Part shown: in pieces, positions 27,675 through 38,621 of the stretch
How the letters are laid out: every line of letters begins with the position of its first letter
Position numbering within the stretch: position 1 is the stretch's first letter
NCBI RefSeq assembly: GCF_000427445.1
Contig: NZ_KE386496.1
Coordinates: forward strand, 3,450,004-3,514,003
Origin: Methylocapsa acidiphila B2
GTDB lineage: Bacteria > Pseudomonadota > Alphaproteobacteria > Rhizobiales > Beijerinckiaceae
Direction of reading: 5' to 3'
Length of the DNA stretch: 64,000 bases
Notes under the pieces: generated by a model
The model's database searches: none
What the model was told of the DNA's origin: nothing
The model's input: only the letters and a program-made list of their open reading frames with translations
Position numbers and translations under genes: made by a program

Positions 27675-28541
27675 TCAAGCGATCGATCGTCGGGCGCCGC
27701 TCTCCTCGCGGGTCAGGAGGTCCCGGAGCGTCGCCTCATCGATTTCTTCGGTCCAGACCCGGAAGGTCTTCAAGACATGCGGACCAAAGGAATTGACGAG
27801 TGGAATGTCGGTCGCGTCGCGGCCCCGCGCGACGGTGATGCGGCCGATGCGCGGCATATTGTGGCGCGCGTCGAAGGTCCGCCAGCCGCCGTCGAGAAAG
27901 ACCTCGAACCAGGCGTTGTAATCCATAGGCGCCGGGTCCGGCGGCACGCCGATGTCGCCCAGGAAGCCGTTGGCGTAGCGCGCCGGAATATTCATGCAGC
28001 GGCAGAACGCGACGGCGAGATGGGAGAAATCCCGGCAGACGCCGACGCGCTCCTGATAGGCTTCAAAGGCGGTTCGGGTCGGGCGCGCATGCTCGTAGCC
28101 GAAGGTCAGGCGATCACAGACAAAGTCGCAAATCGCCTGGACCCGGCGCCAGCCCCGCGGGCTCGATTTGAAATGCTCCCAGGCGATGTCCCCGAGGAGG
28201 TCGGTTTCGCAATAGCGGCTGGCAAGCAGGAACTGCAGCGTCTCATTGGGCAATTGCTCGACCGGGACTTCGTTTGCGTCGAGGTCGATCGTCTCGGGCA
28301 GACCGCTGTCCTCGATGACAGCGTCGGATGTGATCGTGAGATCGCCGGGCGGCGCGACGAACCGCAGCACCGCATTGCCGAAGCTATCGATATAGGTTGC
28401 GGCGGCGACCAGGGGATTGGTTGTCGGCGGGCGCTTATAACGCAGCTGCGGGGACTGGTCGCGATGGGCGTCGAGCAGGCAGACCATCAATGTCGGTTGT
28501 GGGCAAGTGAAGGCCAGTTCATAGCCATATCGTATGAGCAT
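27675..28541 (-). CDS. Transglutaminase-like protein (His of triad replaced by Asn)
   Basis: A 288-residue protein of the bacterial transglutaminase-like superfamily. The N-terminal half is a beta region (bacterial transglutaminase-like N-domain). The core has the nucleophile Cys in ERVGVCRDFSHLA, and the DARHN segment with the Asp. Where active members have HAW, this protein reads DYNAWFEVF, so the usual catalytic His is absent. It may be inactive or use another residue. ATG 28541 begins the conserved MLIRYGYELAF segment. Confidence 0.85.
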   Translation of the reverse strand: MLIRYGYELAFTCPQPTLMVCLLDAHRDQSPQLRYKRPPTTNPLVAAATYIDSFGNAVLRFVAPPGDLTITSDAVIEDSGLPETIDLDANEVPVEQLPNETLQFLLASRYCETDLLGDIAWEHFKSSPRGWRRVQAICDFVCDRLTFGYEHARPTRTAFEAYQERVGVCRDFSHLAVAFCRCMNIPARYANGFLGDIGVPPDPAPMDYNAWFEVFLDGGWRTFDARHNMPRIGRITVARGRDATDIPLVNSFGPHVLKTFRVWTEEIDEATLRDLLTREESGARRSIA

Positions 28542-28733
28542 GGTGCGGTTCCGACTTGATTTTGGGGGGCGCGCGAACCCCCGCCCCGAAAGGCGCAGCG
28601 TCATCGCAGACGTGCGGGGAGGGCCATGCCGGCGGAGCATGAGCGCGAGGGTTGGCGCGCCCGATCAGTGCGCAGGCTAACCCTCCAGGCTAGGTAAGGT
28701 TCCCTGGAAAGGCTTGCGCCGGTCGCGTCCGCC

Positions 28734-29171
28734 TCAGCCTTTATAGGCGACGAGCAGGGCGCCGCAGGCGATCAAGAGAACGCCGAGCCAATTCGGCGCG
28801 GAGAGGCGTTCTCCGAGAAAGGCGACGCCAAAAAGCGCGACGAGCACGGTCGAGAGCTTGTCGATCGGAGCGACCCGGGCGGCGTCCCCGAGCTTCAGAG
28901 CGCGGAAATAACAGAGCCAGGAGGCGCCCGTCGCGAGGCCAGAGAGCGCGAGAAACAGATAGGTCCGCGCCGAAATTTCGGCCAGGGGCTGAAATTGCCG
29001 GGTCGCGGCCAGGATCGCGGCGACCACGGCCAGAATGACCAAAGTGCGGATGAAGGTCGCGAAATCGGAATTGACGTTCTCGACGCCGATCTTGGCGAAG
29101 ATTGCGGTCAGCGCCGCGAAGCCGGCCGAGGCCAAGGCCCAGAATTGCCAAGCGCCGAGCCAGAGCTTCAC
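28734..29171 (-). CDS. EamA-domain membrane protein (single repeat)
   Basis: About 145 residues with four or five membrane segments, matching one EamA repeat of drug/metabolite transporters; typical full-length members have two repeats, so this one should act as a dimer as in small multidrug-type proteins. The best start is GTG 29171, nine bases behind GAGGG. An in-frame TTG at 29180 overlaps the prfA stop. It is cotranscribed behind prfA, where many bacteria instead carry prmC. Confidence 0.85.
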   Translation of the reverse strand: MKLWLGAWQFWALASAGFAALTAIFAKIGVENVNSDFATFIRTLVILAVVAAILAATRQFQPLAEISARTYLFLALSGLATGASWLCYFRALKLGDAARVAPIDKLSTVLVALFGVAFLGERLSAPNWLGVLLIACGALLVAYKG

Positions 29172-29176
29172 GGCGC

Positions 29177-30250
29177 TCAACCCTCGCTCGCGGCGAGAAG
29201 TTGCGCCTGATGATGCGTGACGAGCGCGTCGATCACTTCATCCAAAGCCTCGCCGGTCATGACCTTGTCGAGCTTGTAGAGGGTCAGGTTGATCCGGTGA
29301 TCCGTCAGGCGCCCTTGCGGGAAATTATAGGTGCGGATCCGTTCCGATCGGTCGCCCGAGCCCACCTGGCTGCGCCGGTCCGCGGCGCGCTCGGCGTCGA
29401 GCTTCTGCCGTTCCATGTCATAGATGCGGGCGCGCAAAAGGGCCATGGCGCGGGCCCGGTTCTTGTGCTGCGAGCGCTCGTCCTGAACGAAGATGATTGT
29501 GTTCGTCGGGATATGGGTGATGCGGATCGCGGATTCGGTCTTGTTGACATGCTGGCCGCCGGCGCCCTGCGCTCGCATGGTGTCGATCTTGAGATCCGCC
29601 TCGTTGATGTCGACGTCGACTTCCTCCGCTTCCGGCAGAACCGCGACGGTGGCGGCCGACGTATGGATGCGGCCTTGCGTCTCGGTGTCCGGCACGCGTT
29701 GGACCCGGTGCGTCCCGGATTCGAATTTGAGCCTGGCGAAAACGCCGCGGCCCTCGACCTCGGCGATGATTTCCTTATAGCCGCCGGCCGTCCCCTCGCT
29801 CGCTGAGAGGATCTCGACGCGCCAGCCCTTGGTTTCAGCGTAGCGCTGATACATGCGGAAAAGATCGCCGGCGAAAAGCGCCGCTTCGTCGCCGCCCGTC
29901 CCGGCCCGGATTTCGAGGATCGCGCTTTTCTCGTCGGCGGCGTCCTTCGGCAGAAGCGCGAGCTGCAGATCGCGTTCGAGCGCCGCGAGCCTTCCTTCGG
30001 CCTCGCGCAATTCCTCCTCGGCGAGGCCGCGCATCTCGGCGTCGGTCGCGGGGTCGGCGAGCATGGCCTCGAGCCCGGCGACCTCCTGAGCCTGGGTGCG
30101 AAATTCGCGGATGGCCCGGACGACCTCCTCTAGCCCCGCGAGCTCGCGCGACAGGGCGACGTAAACCGCAGCCTCGGGCGCGCCGGCGAGGCGGGCCGAG
30201 ATTTCGTCATGGCGGCGGAGAATGAGATCGAGCTTGTCTTGCGGCAGCAT
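29177..30250 (-). CDS. prfA: Peptide chain release factor 1
   Basis: A 357-residue class I release factor. The GGQ motif ([18 protein letters not shown]) that triggers peptide release is intact. The stop-codon recognition tripeptide reads PDT, the PxT form of RF1 (UAA/UAG), not the SPF of RF2. Length is standard. Its usual partner, the GGQ methyltransferase gene prmC, is not next to it. Confidence 0.97.
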   Translation of the reverse strand: MLPQDKLDLILRRHDEISARLAGAPEAAVYVALSRELAGLEEVVRAIREFRTQAQEVAGLEAMLADPATDAEMRGLAEEELREAEGRLAALERDLQLALLPKDAADEKSAILEIRAGTGGDEAALFAGDLFRMYQRYAETKGWRVEILSASEGTAGGYKEIIAEVEGRGVFARLKFESGTHRVQRVPDTETQGRIHTSAATVAVLPEAEEVDVDINEADLKIDTMRAQGAGGQHVNKTESAIRITHIPTNTIIFVQDERSQHKNRARAMALLRARIYDMERQKLDAERAADRRSQVGSGDRSERIRTYNFPQGRLTDHRINLTLYKLDKVMTGEALDEVIDALVTHHQAQLLAASEG

Positions 30251-30892
<642 letters not shown>

Positions 30893-30997
30893 ACGCGCGG
30901 CGGCAAGAACAGCCGCGGATGGTCCGCGCCGCAGATAGCATGCGGCCTTCGCCCTTACAAGCGCGCGCTCTTCGCGCGCGACGCCCGACCAATGCGT

Positions 30998-31843
30998 CTA
31001 TTCCGTCGCTGCGCTATCAGCCTTTTGCGCTTCGGGCCGAGGCATCAGGATGATGTTATAGCCGGAATCGACATGATGAATCTCGCCCGTCACTCCGGCC
31101 GAGAGATCGGATAGGAGATAGAGCGCCGCGCCGCCGACGTCGTCGATGGTGACCGTGCGCCGCAGCGGCGCATGCGTCTTCTGAAAATTGAACATGAAGC
31201 GCGCATCGGCGATTCCGGCGCCGGCCAGCGTGCGCACCGGGCCTGCCGAGATGGCGTTCACGCGAACGCCTTGCGGTCCGTAATCGGCGGCGAGATAGCG
31301 CACGCTCGCCTCGAGCGCGGCCTTGGCCACACCCATCACGTTGTAGTTGGGCATGACCCTGGTCGCGCCGCCGAAGGTCAGGGCGACCAGGGCGCCGCCT
31401 TGCGGCATGAGGGCCGCCGCGCGCTTGGCGATCTCGGTGAAGGAAAAGGCTGAGATCGTCATCGTGCGCAGGAAATTTTCCCGCGTCGTGTCGGCGTAGC
31501 GTCCCTTCAGCTCGGACTTGTCGGAATAGGCGATGCAGTGGACGGCGAAATCTATGCTTCCCCAGGCCTTTTCGAGCGTGGCGAACACGGCGTCGACCGA
31601 GTTCAGGTCCTCGACGTCGCAGGGCAGGACAAGGCTCGAGCCGGTCTTGGCGGCGAGCGGCTTGACCCGCTTGCCAAGCGCCTCGCCCTGATAGGTGAAG
31701 GCGAGCTCCGCGCCTTGCGCGGCGAGCGCCTTGGCTATGCCCCAGGCGATGGAATGATCGTTGGCGACGCCCATCACGAGGCCGCGCTTGCCGCGCATGA
31801 GCGGCCCCGGGCCTCCCGCGCCCTGCGGTTCAGGCGTCGACAT
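30998..31843 (-). CDS. fabI: Enoyl-[acyl-carrier-protein] reductase (NADH)
   Basis: A 281-residue short-chain dehydrogenase-fold enzyme that reduces the enoyl-ACP in the last step of each elongation cycle. Visible are [20 protein letters not shown] for NADH binding, the HCIAYSDK segment and the FabI active-site pattern Y-x-x-MG-x-x-K ([13 protein letters not shown]). The ATG at 31843 lies inside the end of fabB, a 14-base overlap, so the genes are coupled in the fabA-fabB-fabI operon. Rhizobial genomes often keep this copy with fabA and fabB in addition to another fabI. Confidence 0.95.
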   Translation of the reverse strand: MSTPEPQGAGGPGPLMRGKRGLVMGVANDHSIAWGIAKALAAQGAELAFTYQGEALGKRVKPLAAKTGSSLVLPCDVEDLNSVDAVFATLEKAWGSIDFAVHCIAYSDKSELKGRYADTTRENFLRTMTISAFSFTEIAKRAAALMPQGGALVALTFGGATRVMPNYNVMGVAKAALEASVRYLAADYGPQGVRVNAISAGPVRTLAGAGIADARFMFNFQKTHAPLRRTVTIDDVGGAALYLLSDLSAGVTGEIHHVDSGYNIILMPRPEAQKADSAATE

Positions 31844-33053
31844 GCTTGAGGACAATGCTCGCGTTGGTGCCGCCGAAGCCGAAGGAGTTCGACAATACGG
31901 CGCGCAACTGCATGTCGTCGCGGCGCTTGCGGACAATGTCCATGTCCGCGAAGGCCGGATCGAGCTCCTCGATATTGGCGCTCTCGCAGATGAAGCCGCT
32001 CTGCATCATCAAGAGCGAATAGATCGCTTCCTGGACGCCGGTCGCGCCAAGCGAATGGCCGGTCAAGGATTTCGTTCCGGCGATCGGCGGCGCCTTGTCG
32101 CCCGATCCGAAGACGGCACGGATCGCCTCGATCTCCTTCAGGTCGCCGATGCCGGTCGAGGTCGCGTGGGGATTGATGTAGTCGATCGGCGTCTTGACGG
32201 TTTCGAGCGCCATGCGCATGCAGCGCGCCGCGCCTTCGCCGGACGGCGCGACCATGTCATAGCCGTCGGAGGTCAGTCCGTATCCGGCCACCTCGGCATA
32301 GATCTTGGCGCCGCGCGCTTTGGCGTGCTCCAATTCCTCCAGGACCAGCACGCCGGCGCCGCCGGCGATGACGAAGCCGTCGCGGTTCTTGTCATAGGCG
32401 CGTGAGGCGACCGCGGGACGATCATTATAGGAGGAGGACATGGCGCCCATGGCGTCGAACAGGACGGACAGGGTCCAATCGAGCTCCTCGCAGCCGCCGG
32501 CGAACATCATGTCCTGCTTGCCGTATTGGATCATCTCATAGGCGTTGCCAATGCAATGATTTGAGGTCGCGCAAGCCGACGAGATCGAATAGTTGACGCC
32601 CTTGATCTTGAACCAAGTGGCGAGCGTGGCCGAAGCCGTCGAGGACATGGCTTTCGGCACGGCGAAAGGACCGATCTTCTTCGGCCCCTTGGTCCGGGCG
32701 ATGTCGGCGGATTCGATCAGCGTCTTGGTCGAAGGACCACCAGAGCCCATAATGATGCCGGTGCGTTCGTTCGAGATTTCGGCCGCCGACAGGCCGGCGT
32801 CCAGGATCGCCTGGTCCATCGCGACATGATTCCAGGCGGTGCCGGTGGCGTGGAAGCGCATTGCCCGGCGGTCGATCATGCTCTCCGGTTCGAGCGTCGG
32901 CGCGCCGTGAACCTGGCTGCGAAAGCCGAGCTCGGTATATTTATCGGCTTTGACGATGCCGGATTTGGCCTCGCGGAGCGAGGCCAGCACCTCCTGGGCG
33001 TTGTTCCCGATCGAGGAGACAATGCCCATGCCGGTGACGACGACCCGTCTCAT
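31830..33053 (-). CDS. fabB: 3-oxoacyl-[acyl-carrier-protein] synthase I
   Basis: A 407-residue condensing enzyme. The active-site Cys lies in [12 protein letters not shown]; the His ligands are in [14 protein letters not shown] and GATGVQE-flanked GHSLG. FabB rather than FabF is supported by its position immediately behind fabA: the pair makes the unsaturated fatty acid branch. The last codons overlap fabI. Confidence 0.95.
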   Translation of the reverse strand: MRRVVVTGMGIVSSIGNNAQEVLASLREAKSGIVKADKYTELGFRSQVHGAPTLEPESMIDRRAMRFHATGTAWNHVAMDQAILDAGLSAAEISNERTGIIMGSGGPSTKTLIESADIARTKGPKKIGPFAVPKAMSSTASATLATWFKIKGVNYSISSACATSNHCIGNAYEMIQYGKQDMMFAGGCEELDWTLSVLFDAMGAMSSSYNDRPAVASRAYDKNRDGFVIAGGAGVLVLEELEHAKARGAKIYAEVAGYGLTSDGYDMVAPSGEGAARCMRMALETVKTPIDYINPHATSTGIGDLKEIEAIRAVFGSGDKAPPIAGTKSLTGHSLGATGVQEAIYSLLMMQSGFICESANIEELDPAFADMDIVRKRRDDMQLRAVLSNSFGFGGTNASIVLKHVDA

Positions 33054-33234
33054 GCGTATCTCCCACTTCCGCCGCTCGCCCGTTTGGCGCAGCCCGCGAC
33101 GATCGATCCCTATTTGGGGGCTTCTTTTACTTCATTCGCGAAACCGCGAAGTTCCAAGAGGCCAAAAAACGCCGTCGCTTGGGCGTCTAAGCCCGCGCGC
33201 CGACCGCGTCCAAGGCCCTCGACGCTTGTCTTGG

Positions 33235-33747
33235 TCAGGCCGCAGCCTGGAACAAGCCGACTTTTAGGTCCTTGGCCTCATAAATGCGAGTCCCATCGGC
33301 TTCAAGCCATCCGTCGGCGATGCCGAGCACGAGCTTGGTCTTGAACACGCGCTTCAGGTCGACTCCGTAAATGATCCGCTTGACCGTCGGCAGGACCTGG
33401 TCGGTGAACTTCACCTCGCCGACGCCGAGCGCCCGGCCGCGGCCCGGCAATCCGAGCCAACCAAGATAGAAGCCGAGCAATTGCCAAAGCGCGTCGAGGC
33501 CGAGACAACCGGGCATCACCGGATCGCCCTTGAAGTGGCAGCCGAAAAACCAGAGGTCGGGCTTGATCGCGAATTCCGCCAGAATCACGCCCTTGCCATT
33601 GGCCCCGCCATGCTCGGAAATTTCGGCGATCCGATCGAACATCAGCAAAGGGGGGAGAGGCAATTGCGCGTTGCCGGGGCCGAACAGGTCGCCCCGCGCG
33701 CAGGCGATCAAATCCTCATAGTCGAAATTGGCGCGGCGCTCATTCAT
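33235..33747 (-). CDS. fabA: 3-hydroxydecanoyl-ACP dehydratase/isomerase
   Basis: A 170-residue hot-dog-fold enzyme that introduces the cis double bond into 10-carbon acyl-ACP. The catalytic His is in [23 protein letters not shown], and the Asp follows within the same motif. First gene of the fabA-fabB-fabI operon; 181 bases separate it from fabB. Confidence 0.96.
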   Translation of the reverse strand: MNERRANFDYEDLIACARGDLFGPGNAQLPLPPLLMFDRIAEISEHGGANGKGVILAEFAIKPDLWFFGCHFKGDPVMPGCLGLDALWQLLGFYLGWLGLPGRGRALGVGEVKFTDQVLPTVKRIIYGVDLKRVFKTKLVLGIADGWLEADGTRIYEAKDLKVGLFQAAA

Positions 33748-34039
33748 TTCGCTTCAACTCTCGCGTTTCCGCTCGAAAACCGCAACCCCGGCGCGGCTCG
33801 GACCGCGGGCCTTCTAACATAAGCCTCCAAGCGCCGAAAGCGCGAGAATGCGAATTATGGACTTCAAATGACAGAATCGGCGTTCGCCCCAGGCGACGGC
33901 GAAGATATTCTGGATTTTCCGCCTCTGAACCTTTGCGCTTATAGGCGTCCGGCCGCGCCCTCCCTTTGCGCTTTGGGCTGCAATTCCCCATATAGTGCCG
34001 CGGGGCGAAGGCGCCCGTTCAACGGCAGGATTTCGCGTC

Positions 34040-35044
34040 ATGGCGTTACGCCACAAACTCTCGATATTGATTTTAGCAGCCGCATTCGGCGTGGGGCTCG
34101 CCGGCGACGCATTCGCGCGGGCAGGGTCCGGCGGATCCTTCGGCAGTCGGGGCGCGCGCACCTTTAGCGCGCCGCCCGCGACTGCGACGGCGCCACGGAG
34201 CGCTTCTCCCATGGAGCGCTCCATGACCACGCCGAACGATAGCACCTTCCGTCGCCCGACGTCGGGCGGCTTCTCGCCCGGCGGCTTCTTCTCTGGCGGT
34301 TTCGGACGCGGCCTGCTCGGCGGCTTTCTCGGCGCGGGGCTGTTCGGACTCTTGTTCGGCCATGGATTGTTCGGCGGCCTCGGCGGCGGCCTTTCGATCC
34401 TCGGGCTAATTTTTCAGATCGGGATTTTATATCTCCTGTTCCGGCTCGGCTTGGCGCTGATCCGCGGTTGGCGCCCGGCGGTGCCGCGCGGCTTCACGGA
34501 TCGCGGTCCCTCGGCGTCTCCTTTCGCCGGTCTCGGAAGCTTCGCAGGTCAAGGCGACCAGCGGGGCTTTGGGGGGCAAACCGGTCTTGGCTCAGGCTTT
34601 GGGGCAGGCGGCGTCGCCGGCCGCGCCATGCCGATCGAGGTCAATTCCGCCGATTTCGCCGCCTTCGAGCAGAGGCTGGCGGCAATCCAGACGGCCTATG
34701 GCGCAGAGGATCTCGGCGCGCTGCGTGCGTTGGTCACGCCTGAGATGGCGTCCTATTTCGCCGAAGAGCTCGCGGATAATGCAAAGAAGGGCCTGATCAA
34801 CAAGCTTTCGAGCGTGGCGTTCCTGCAGGGCGACCTTTCTGAGGCCTGGCGGGAGGAGGCCAATGAATATGCCACGGTCGCCATGCGATTTTCCTTGATC
34901 GACGTGATGGCCGATCGCGCCAGCGGGAAAATCGTCTCGGGAGATTCGACGAGGCCGCAGGAGGCGACCGAGGTCTGGACCTTTGCCCGCCGCGCCGGCG
35001 GAGGGCCTGCGGATTGGAAGCTCTCGGCGATCCAGCAGGCTTGA
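34040..35044 (+). CDS. Tim44-like domain membrane protein
   Basis: A 334-residue protein. It has a signal peptide (ending DAFARA near residue 28), a long glycine/phenylalanine-rich hydrophobic middle (about 70-150) with one or two membrane segments, and a C-terminal Tim44/calcium-uniporter-like domain (about 205-334; FAAFEQRLAAIQTAYGAEDLGALR). Bacterial Tim44-like proteins of this layout are common in Hyphomicrobiales and of unknown role. ATG 34040 begins the signal peptide. Confidence 0.85.
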   Translation: MALRHKLSILILAAAFGVGLAGDAFARAGSGGSFGSRGARTFSAPPATATAPRSASPMERSMTTPNDSTFRRPTSGGFSPGGFFSGGFGRGLLGGFLGAGLFGLLFGHGLFGGLGGGLSILGLIFQIGILYLLFRLGLALIRGWRPAVPRGFTDRGPSASPFAGLGSFAGQGDQRGFGGQTGLGSGFGAGGVAGRAMPIEVNSADFAAFEQRLAAIQTAYGAEDLGALRALVTPEMASYFAEELADNAKKGLINKLSSVAFLQGDLSEAWREEANEYATVAMRFSLIDVMADRASGKIVSGDSTRPQEATEVWTFARRAGGGPADWKLSAIQQA

Positions 35045-35151
35045 TTCTATGGGGCGATCGCCAGAGTTTCGTTAATCATTCCTGGCGCTGCCGACGCGCC
35101 GGGAACGGGGACAGGGCCGGCGTCCGGCGCGCTTTGCGACGAAGCCGGCTT

Positions 35152-35754
35152 TTAGCCGTTCTTGGCCGGCGCCTTCAGCTTCTTGCGGCGTTCGTCCCAG
35201 ACGTAAAATCCGCCGGCCGCTGCAACGGCTGCGATGGCGAAGGCCAACACATAATACCATTGCTTCGCTCCCTGCTCGACGGTCAGGTCGTATTGGCTCG
35301 CCATCGCCATGCCGGCGCCGTCGTCGACGTTTAGAAGAACCGAATATTTGCCGGCCTTGTCGAAGTTCACAGGCAGGGTGACGACGCCCGTCCGATAGGT
35401 TTTCGGCGGCAGATAAGCGAGTGTCGCGGCCTCGAGCGCTGCGCCTGTCGGCGGGCTTGCGGTTCCAGTGCTCCTGATGACGCGAACCTCGATCATCATG
35501 TCGCGAAGTTCTTTCGAGACGGCGTTGAGGGTGAGCGTGACCGGTCCCGGCGCCGGGATGTCCGAGCACACGTCTTCTCGGGAATCGGAGGCGTGCGAAT
35601 AAGCGGCCAGCCGCATCTCGTGCATGCCGGCCATCATCATGCATCCCATGTCCATGTTCATGTCCATGAGGCTGCTGTCTTGGGCCTCTGCGCGGGCGCC
35701 GAATAGAAAAATCGTCAGGACAAAAGCGCCGACCAGCCGGCTCATTCCAATCAT
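35152..35754 (-). CDS. Membrane-anchored Met-rich protein, possible copper-handling role
   Basis: About 200 residues. A signal peptide ends near residue 25 (RAEAQ). The mature N-terminus has nine Met in eighteen residues (30, 32, 34, 36, 39, 40, 41, 44, 47) with Cys38 and His45, and a further Cys63. A beta-rich domain (about 70-160) follows, then one C-terminal membrane helix near 168-187 and a basic tail. Such Met clusters bind Cu(I) in known copper chaperones; the function here is inference. GGAGGGG precedes the start; GTG 35760 is an alternative. Confidence 0.7.
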   Translation of the reverse strand: MIGMSRLVGAFVLTIFLFGARAEAQDSSLMDMNMDMGCMMMAGMHEMRLAAYSHASDSREDVCSDIPAPGPVTLTLNAVSKELRDMMIEVRVIRSTGTASPPTGAALEAATLAYLPPKTYRTGVVTLPVNFDKAGKYSVLLNVDDGAGMAMASQYDLTVEQGAKQWYYVLAFAIAAVAAAGGFYVWDERRKKLKAPAKNG

Positions 35755-36385
35755 AGGCACGTCCCCTCCGCCAAATTTGTCTCGTGTCTTTGCGCCTCAG
35801 GAGAGGCCTAGAGCATTTTCCGATCGGATTGAATAGCTCCGATGAGCTGGATGCTGAAGTTTTTGAATGAGCAGCGATTTCCAGCCAGACAAGCTCTGTT
35901 CGGTCGGAAAGCGCTGACCCGCGGGCGAGGATAAAGGGGAAAGCCCGTTCCCGCGCCCATCCCCTCTAAATCATCGTCGGTCTGTGCCAAGGCCGCAAAA
36001 TGTCGCTTGCGCCGCGGAATTGCCCGGCCCGCGGGGCGCGCATTCCGCAAGGCGCCGGTATTTGGCATCTCGCAGAGGTTCGGGCAACCGGTTTTGGTCG
36101 CCTCGGGGGAGCTAGTCCATGTCCATCGGTCGTGGGGGATCGCGCGGGGGGGGCAATTCGAATGGATGCGTTGCGCCCCTGAGCAGCGCGCCACTGGTTC
36201 GGCGGGCGCTCCAGCGCGGGCCGGCTGGTTGCGTCGATGGCTTACAGGGAAAGCAGAGCCGCCACGCCCACGGGCGAAACGCCGGCGAGAGTCCTTCCTC
36301 GCCTTTGGCGAAGCCGTCTTGGCGAACAGAGCCGGGGGAGGGACTTATCGAATCTCGCGCCTACCCAGAGGCAGTGCGCGAGACT
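35755..36385. other. Intergenic region with a short dispersed motif
   Basis: A 631-base gap without a supportable gene. Near 35812 it holds GAGCATTTTCCGATCGGATTG-like DNA, whose first part recurs inverted near 62086 (CGGAAAATGCTC). This looks like a short dispersed intergenic repeat of the genome. Frames in the rest are Arg/Gly-rich and unconvincing. Confidence 0.35.
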
Positions 36386-37234
36386 TCAATATTGCCGCTT
36401 GAGATGATCCTCGAGATAGACCAAGGCGGCCTGACGATCTTCGTCATTGGCGTTCGTCATGGCCTTTTCGTAAAGATCGACGATGGCCTGATCCTTCTTG
36501 GAGTCGCTCGCCGCCTCCCGCGCCAAAGTCAGCCACATCAGGGCGAGCGGCTTTTGCGCCGGAATGCCGTCGACGCCGGTCAGGAGGATTTTGCCCAACA
36601 GAGCCTCAGCTTGGATATGCCCCTTCTTGGCGGCGAGGTCGAGCCACTGCAAGCCGCGGCGGGTGTCCTTTTGGACTCCGGCTCCGTCGAGAAGCATCCG
36701 CGCCAGATTATATTGCGCATTGGCGTCGCCGAAATTCGTCGCGGCGATCTGGAACATTTGCCGCGCGCGCGCGGCGTCGGCTCTGACGTCGGATCCCGCG
36801 ATCCCGTTTAGCCGGTAGACGCCGACCGACACAAAGGCACTGGCCACGAGGGGAAGATCGCGCTGGTTAGGGTTGTCCTCGTCATAGCCGGAAACGATCT
36901 GCGAGAAATAGTCATAGGCTTTGACGTCGTCCCGCGGAACGCCGTCGCCCGTGGCGTAGATCTTGGCCAATTTCCACTGCGCCAAGGCTTCGCCGCCAGA
37001 GGCCGCATATTCCAAAGCCGCTAGAGCGGAACTCGGATTGCCGAGGCGAAAATCCTCGAGGCCTGCCTGAAGCGCGGCGCGCGGCGTCTGATAGGCGCGC
37101 ATGGGCGTTTTGTCCGCCGCGACGGAGCGGCCGGCGCCTTCCAGCGCTCGAATATGCGTGCCCCAAAGTGTGGCCGCGAGCCCGAGCAGCGCGAAGGTGA
37201 CGATGCGGCTAGATGTCAACATGGACATTGGCAT
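36386..37234 (-). CDS. Sel1-like repeat (TPR) exported protein
   Basis: A 282-residue protein with an N-terminal hydrophobic signal or anchor (SSRIVTFALLGLAATLWG) and several Sel1-like helical repeats, for example ALAQWKLAKIYATGDGVPRDDVKAYDYF and the following ANAQYNLARMLLDGAGVQKDT and IQAEALLGKILLTG units. These repeats mediate protein contacts in the envelope. ATG 37234 was chosen; two in-frame ATGs follow within four codons. Confidence 0.82.
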   Translation of the reverse strand: MPMSMLTSSRIVTFALLGLAATLWGTHIRALEGAGRSVAADKTPMRAYQTPRAALQAGLEDFRLGNPSSALAALEYAASGGEALAQWKLAKIYATGDGVPRDDVKAYDYFSQIVSGYDEDNPNQRDLPLVASAFVSVGVYRLNGIAGSDVRADAARARQMFQIAATNFGDANAQYNLARMLLDGAGVQKDTRRGLQWLDLAAKKGHIQAEALLGKILLTGVDGIPAQKPLALMWLTLAREAASDSKKDQAIVDLYEKAMTNANDEDRQAALVYLEDHLKRQY

Positions 37235-37974
37235 TTTCCAAGACGGACGTTCTTTTCGCGCCGCCGAAGCGGTTGCGGCTAAAACCAAACAGCTTGCATG
37301 CACCCATAACGCGCGCGAACGGTTTCGGTTTGCCGCGCCGCGTGAATTTGTCTGGCGTCCGCGGTTTCCGCATCACCCAAATGGAGGCGAAACGCCCACT
37401 TCGCATCGCCGAACGCAAAAAATTTACCACTAGGCCTAAGCGCTGCGGCGCGGCGCGCCGTCGCTCCGGTCCCATGGTCATTCCAATAAGCCGGCGGCTC
37501 CAAGCGCGAAGTGCCAAACGTCACGCGCCGTCCGGCGAGATGGGCTTTGGCGAAAATGGGTGTGACCATGAAAGCCATCACATGTTGGGTTGCGACGGAA
37601 AAAGGATGAGGGCGAGCCCATCGCCGAAGGCGACGCCGACGCTGTAGGCCCCGCCGGTTGGGCCGACGCCTTTCACGCAACAGGCTCGCCCAGCTCGCCG
37701 CCGCGCTGAAATAAGCTTGTTCGAGAGATAAATTAGCGAGTTGTTCGCGCGCAAAAAACATCTTTCTTCTTGCCTGGACAAGTCAAAGCCAACTTGCCGC
37801 TGGCTGTGGCGTAAAAAGCACAAAGAATTCCTCATGGGCGCAGTGCGCGCCGCCGGTCGGGGCTCGACCAGCGAAGGCCCGCGCATGGCGCGACTGTTCT
37901 GGTTGAGGTTCCGCGCGGCAGGTTAAGAATCAATTAACCACAATCGCGCGCCGCAATGTTTTGTGCGGCCGCGA
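37235..37974. other. Gene-poor intergenic region
   Basis: A 740-base stretch, the longest gap in the window. Several frames of 60-145 codons cross it on both strands, but none has a ribosome-binding site, signal or family motif that I can support. No tRNA-like fold or tandem repeat is apparent. Confidence 0.35.
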
Positions 37975-38445
37975 TCAGGACGCTGTGGAATGGCGTTTCA
38001 GAAACCGTGCGAAAGCGGCGAGGGCCGCGTCCGACACGTGGTGCTCGATTCCCTCGGCGTCGAGCTCGGCGCATTGGCGCGGCACCCCGACGGCGATCAA
38101 GAGATCCACGACGAGACGATGCCGAGCGCGAACGCGGGCTGCCAGGCTATGCCCTTCGGGCGTGAGGAAGACGCCGCGGTAGAGCTTGGAGGTCGCGAGG
38201 CCCTCCCGTTTCAAACGGGCGATGCTCTTGATCGCGGTCGCATGCGAGACGCCGAGGCGGCGGGCGATGTCGGTCGGGCGCGCCTCGCCGCCGCTCGCCA
38301 GCAGGTCGTCGATCAGCTCGACATAATCCTCGAGAAGCGCGGACGCCTGCGCGGCGCGGGCTTTCTCGAACCGAAGCGCTTGATCGGCTTCGTCCGGCAT
38401 CTCGACCGGAGCCGCCGTCGCCGCCGCCAATTTTTTTGCGGTCAT
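37975..38445 (-). CDS. mntR: Manganese-responsive DtxR-family regulator
   Basis: A 156-residue MntR-type regulator. A winged-helix N-domain (ARPTDIARRLGVSHATAIKSIARLKREGLA) is followed by the metal-binding and dimerisation region with RHRLVVDLLIAVGVP and the CAELDAEGIEHHVS motif holding the ligands. It lies divergent from mntH with a matching operator between them, so it should repress Mn(II) uptake when manganese is sufficient. Confidence 0.92.
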   Translation of the reverse strand: MTAKKLAAATAAPVEMPDEADQALRFEKARAAQASALLEDYVELIDDLLASGGEARPTDIARRLGVSHATAIKSIARLKREGLATSKLYRGVFLTPEGHSLAARVRARHRLVVDLLIAVGVPRQCAELDAEGIEHHVSDAALAAFARFLKRHSTAS

Positions 38446-38621
38446 GCTGCCCGTAATCCTTTTCGACCGCCTGGGTCCAGCTAAGCCAAGTTCAAGGAGG
38501 CGCCCAGCATTTTTCGCCGGCGTGTTGGCGGCCGGGAATCGGCGACTTGGCGATGGGCGTGCGCCGCTCCTTAGGTTCTGAGAAACAGCCGTCGTGTCAA
38601 TATCTAGATCCTTGATGATTT

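Noticed and set aside
37213-37926. Several frames of 60-145 codons in the gap before mntR
   Set aside because: They overlap one another on both strands, have odd composition and no initiation signal; none can be preferred.
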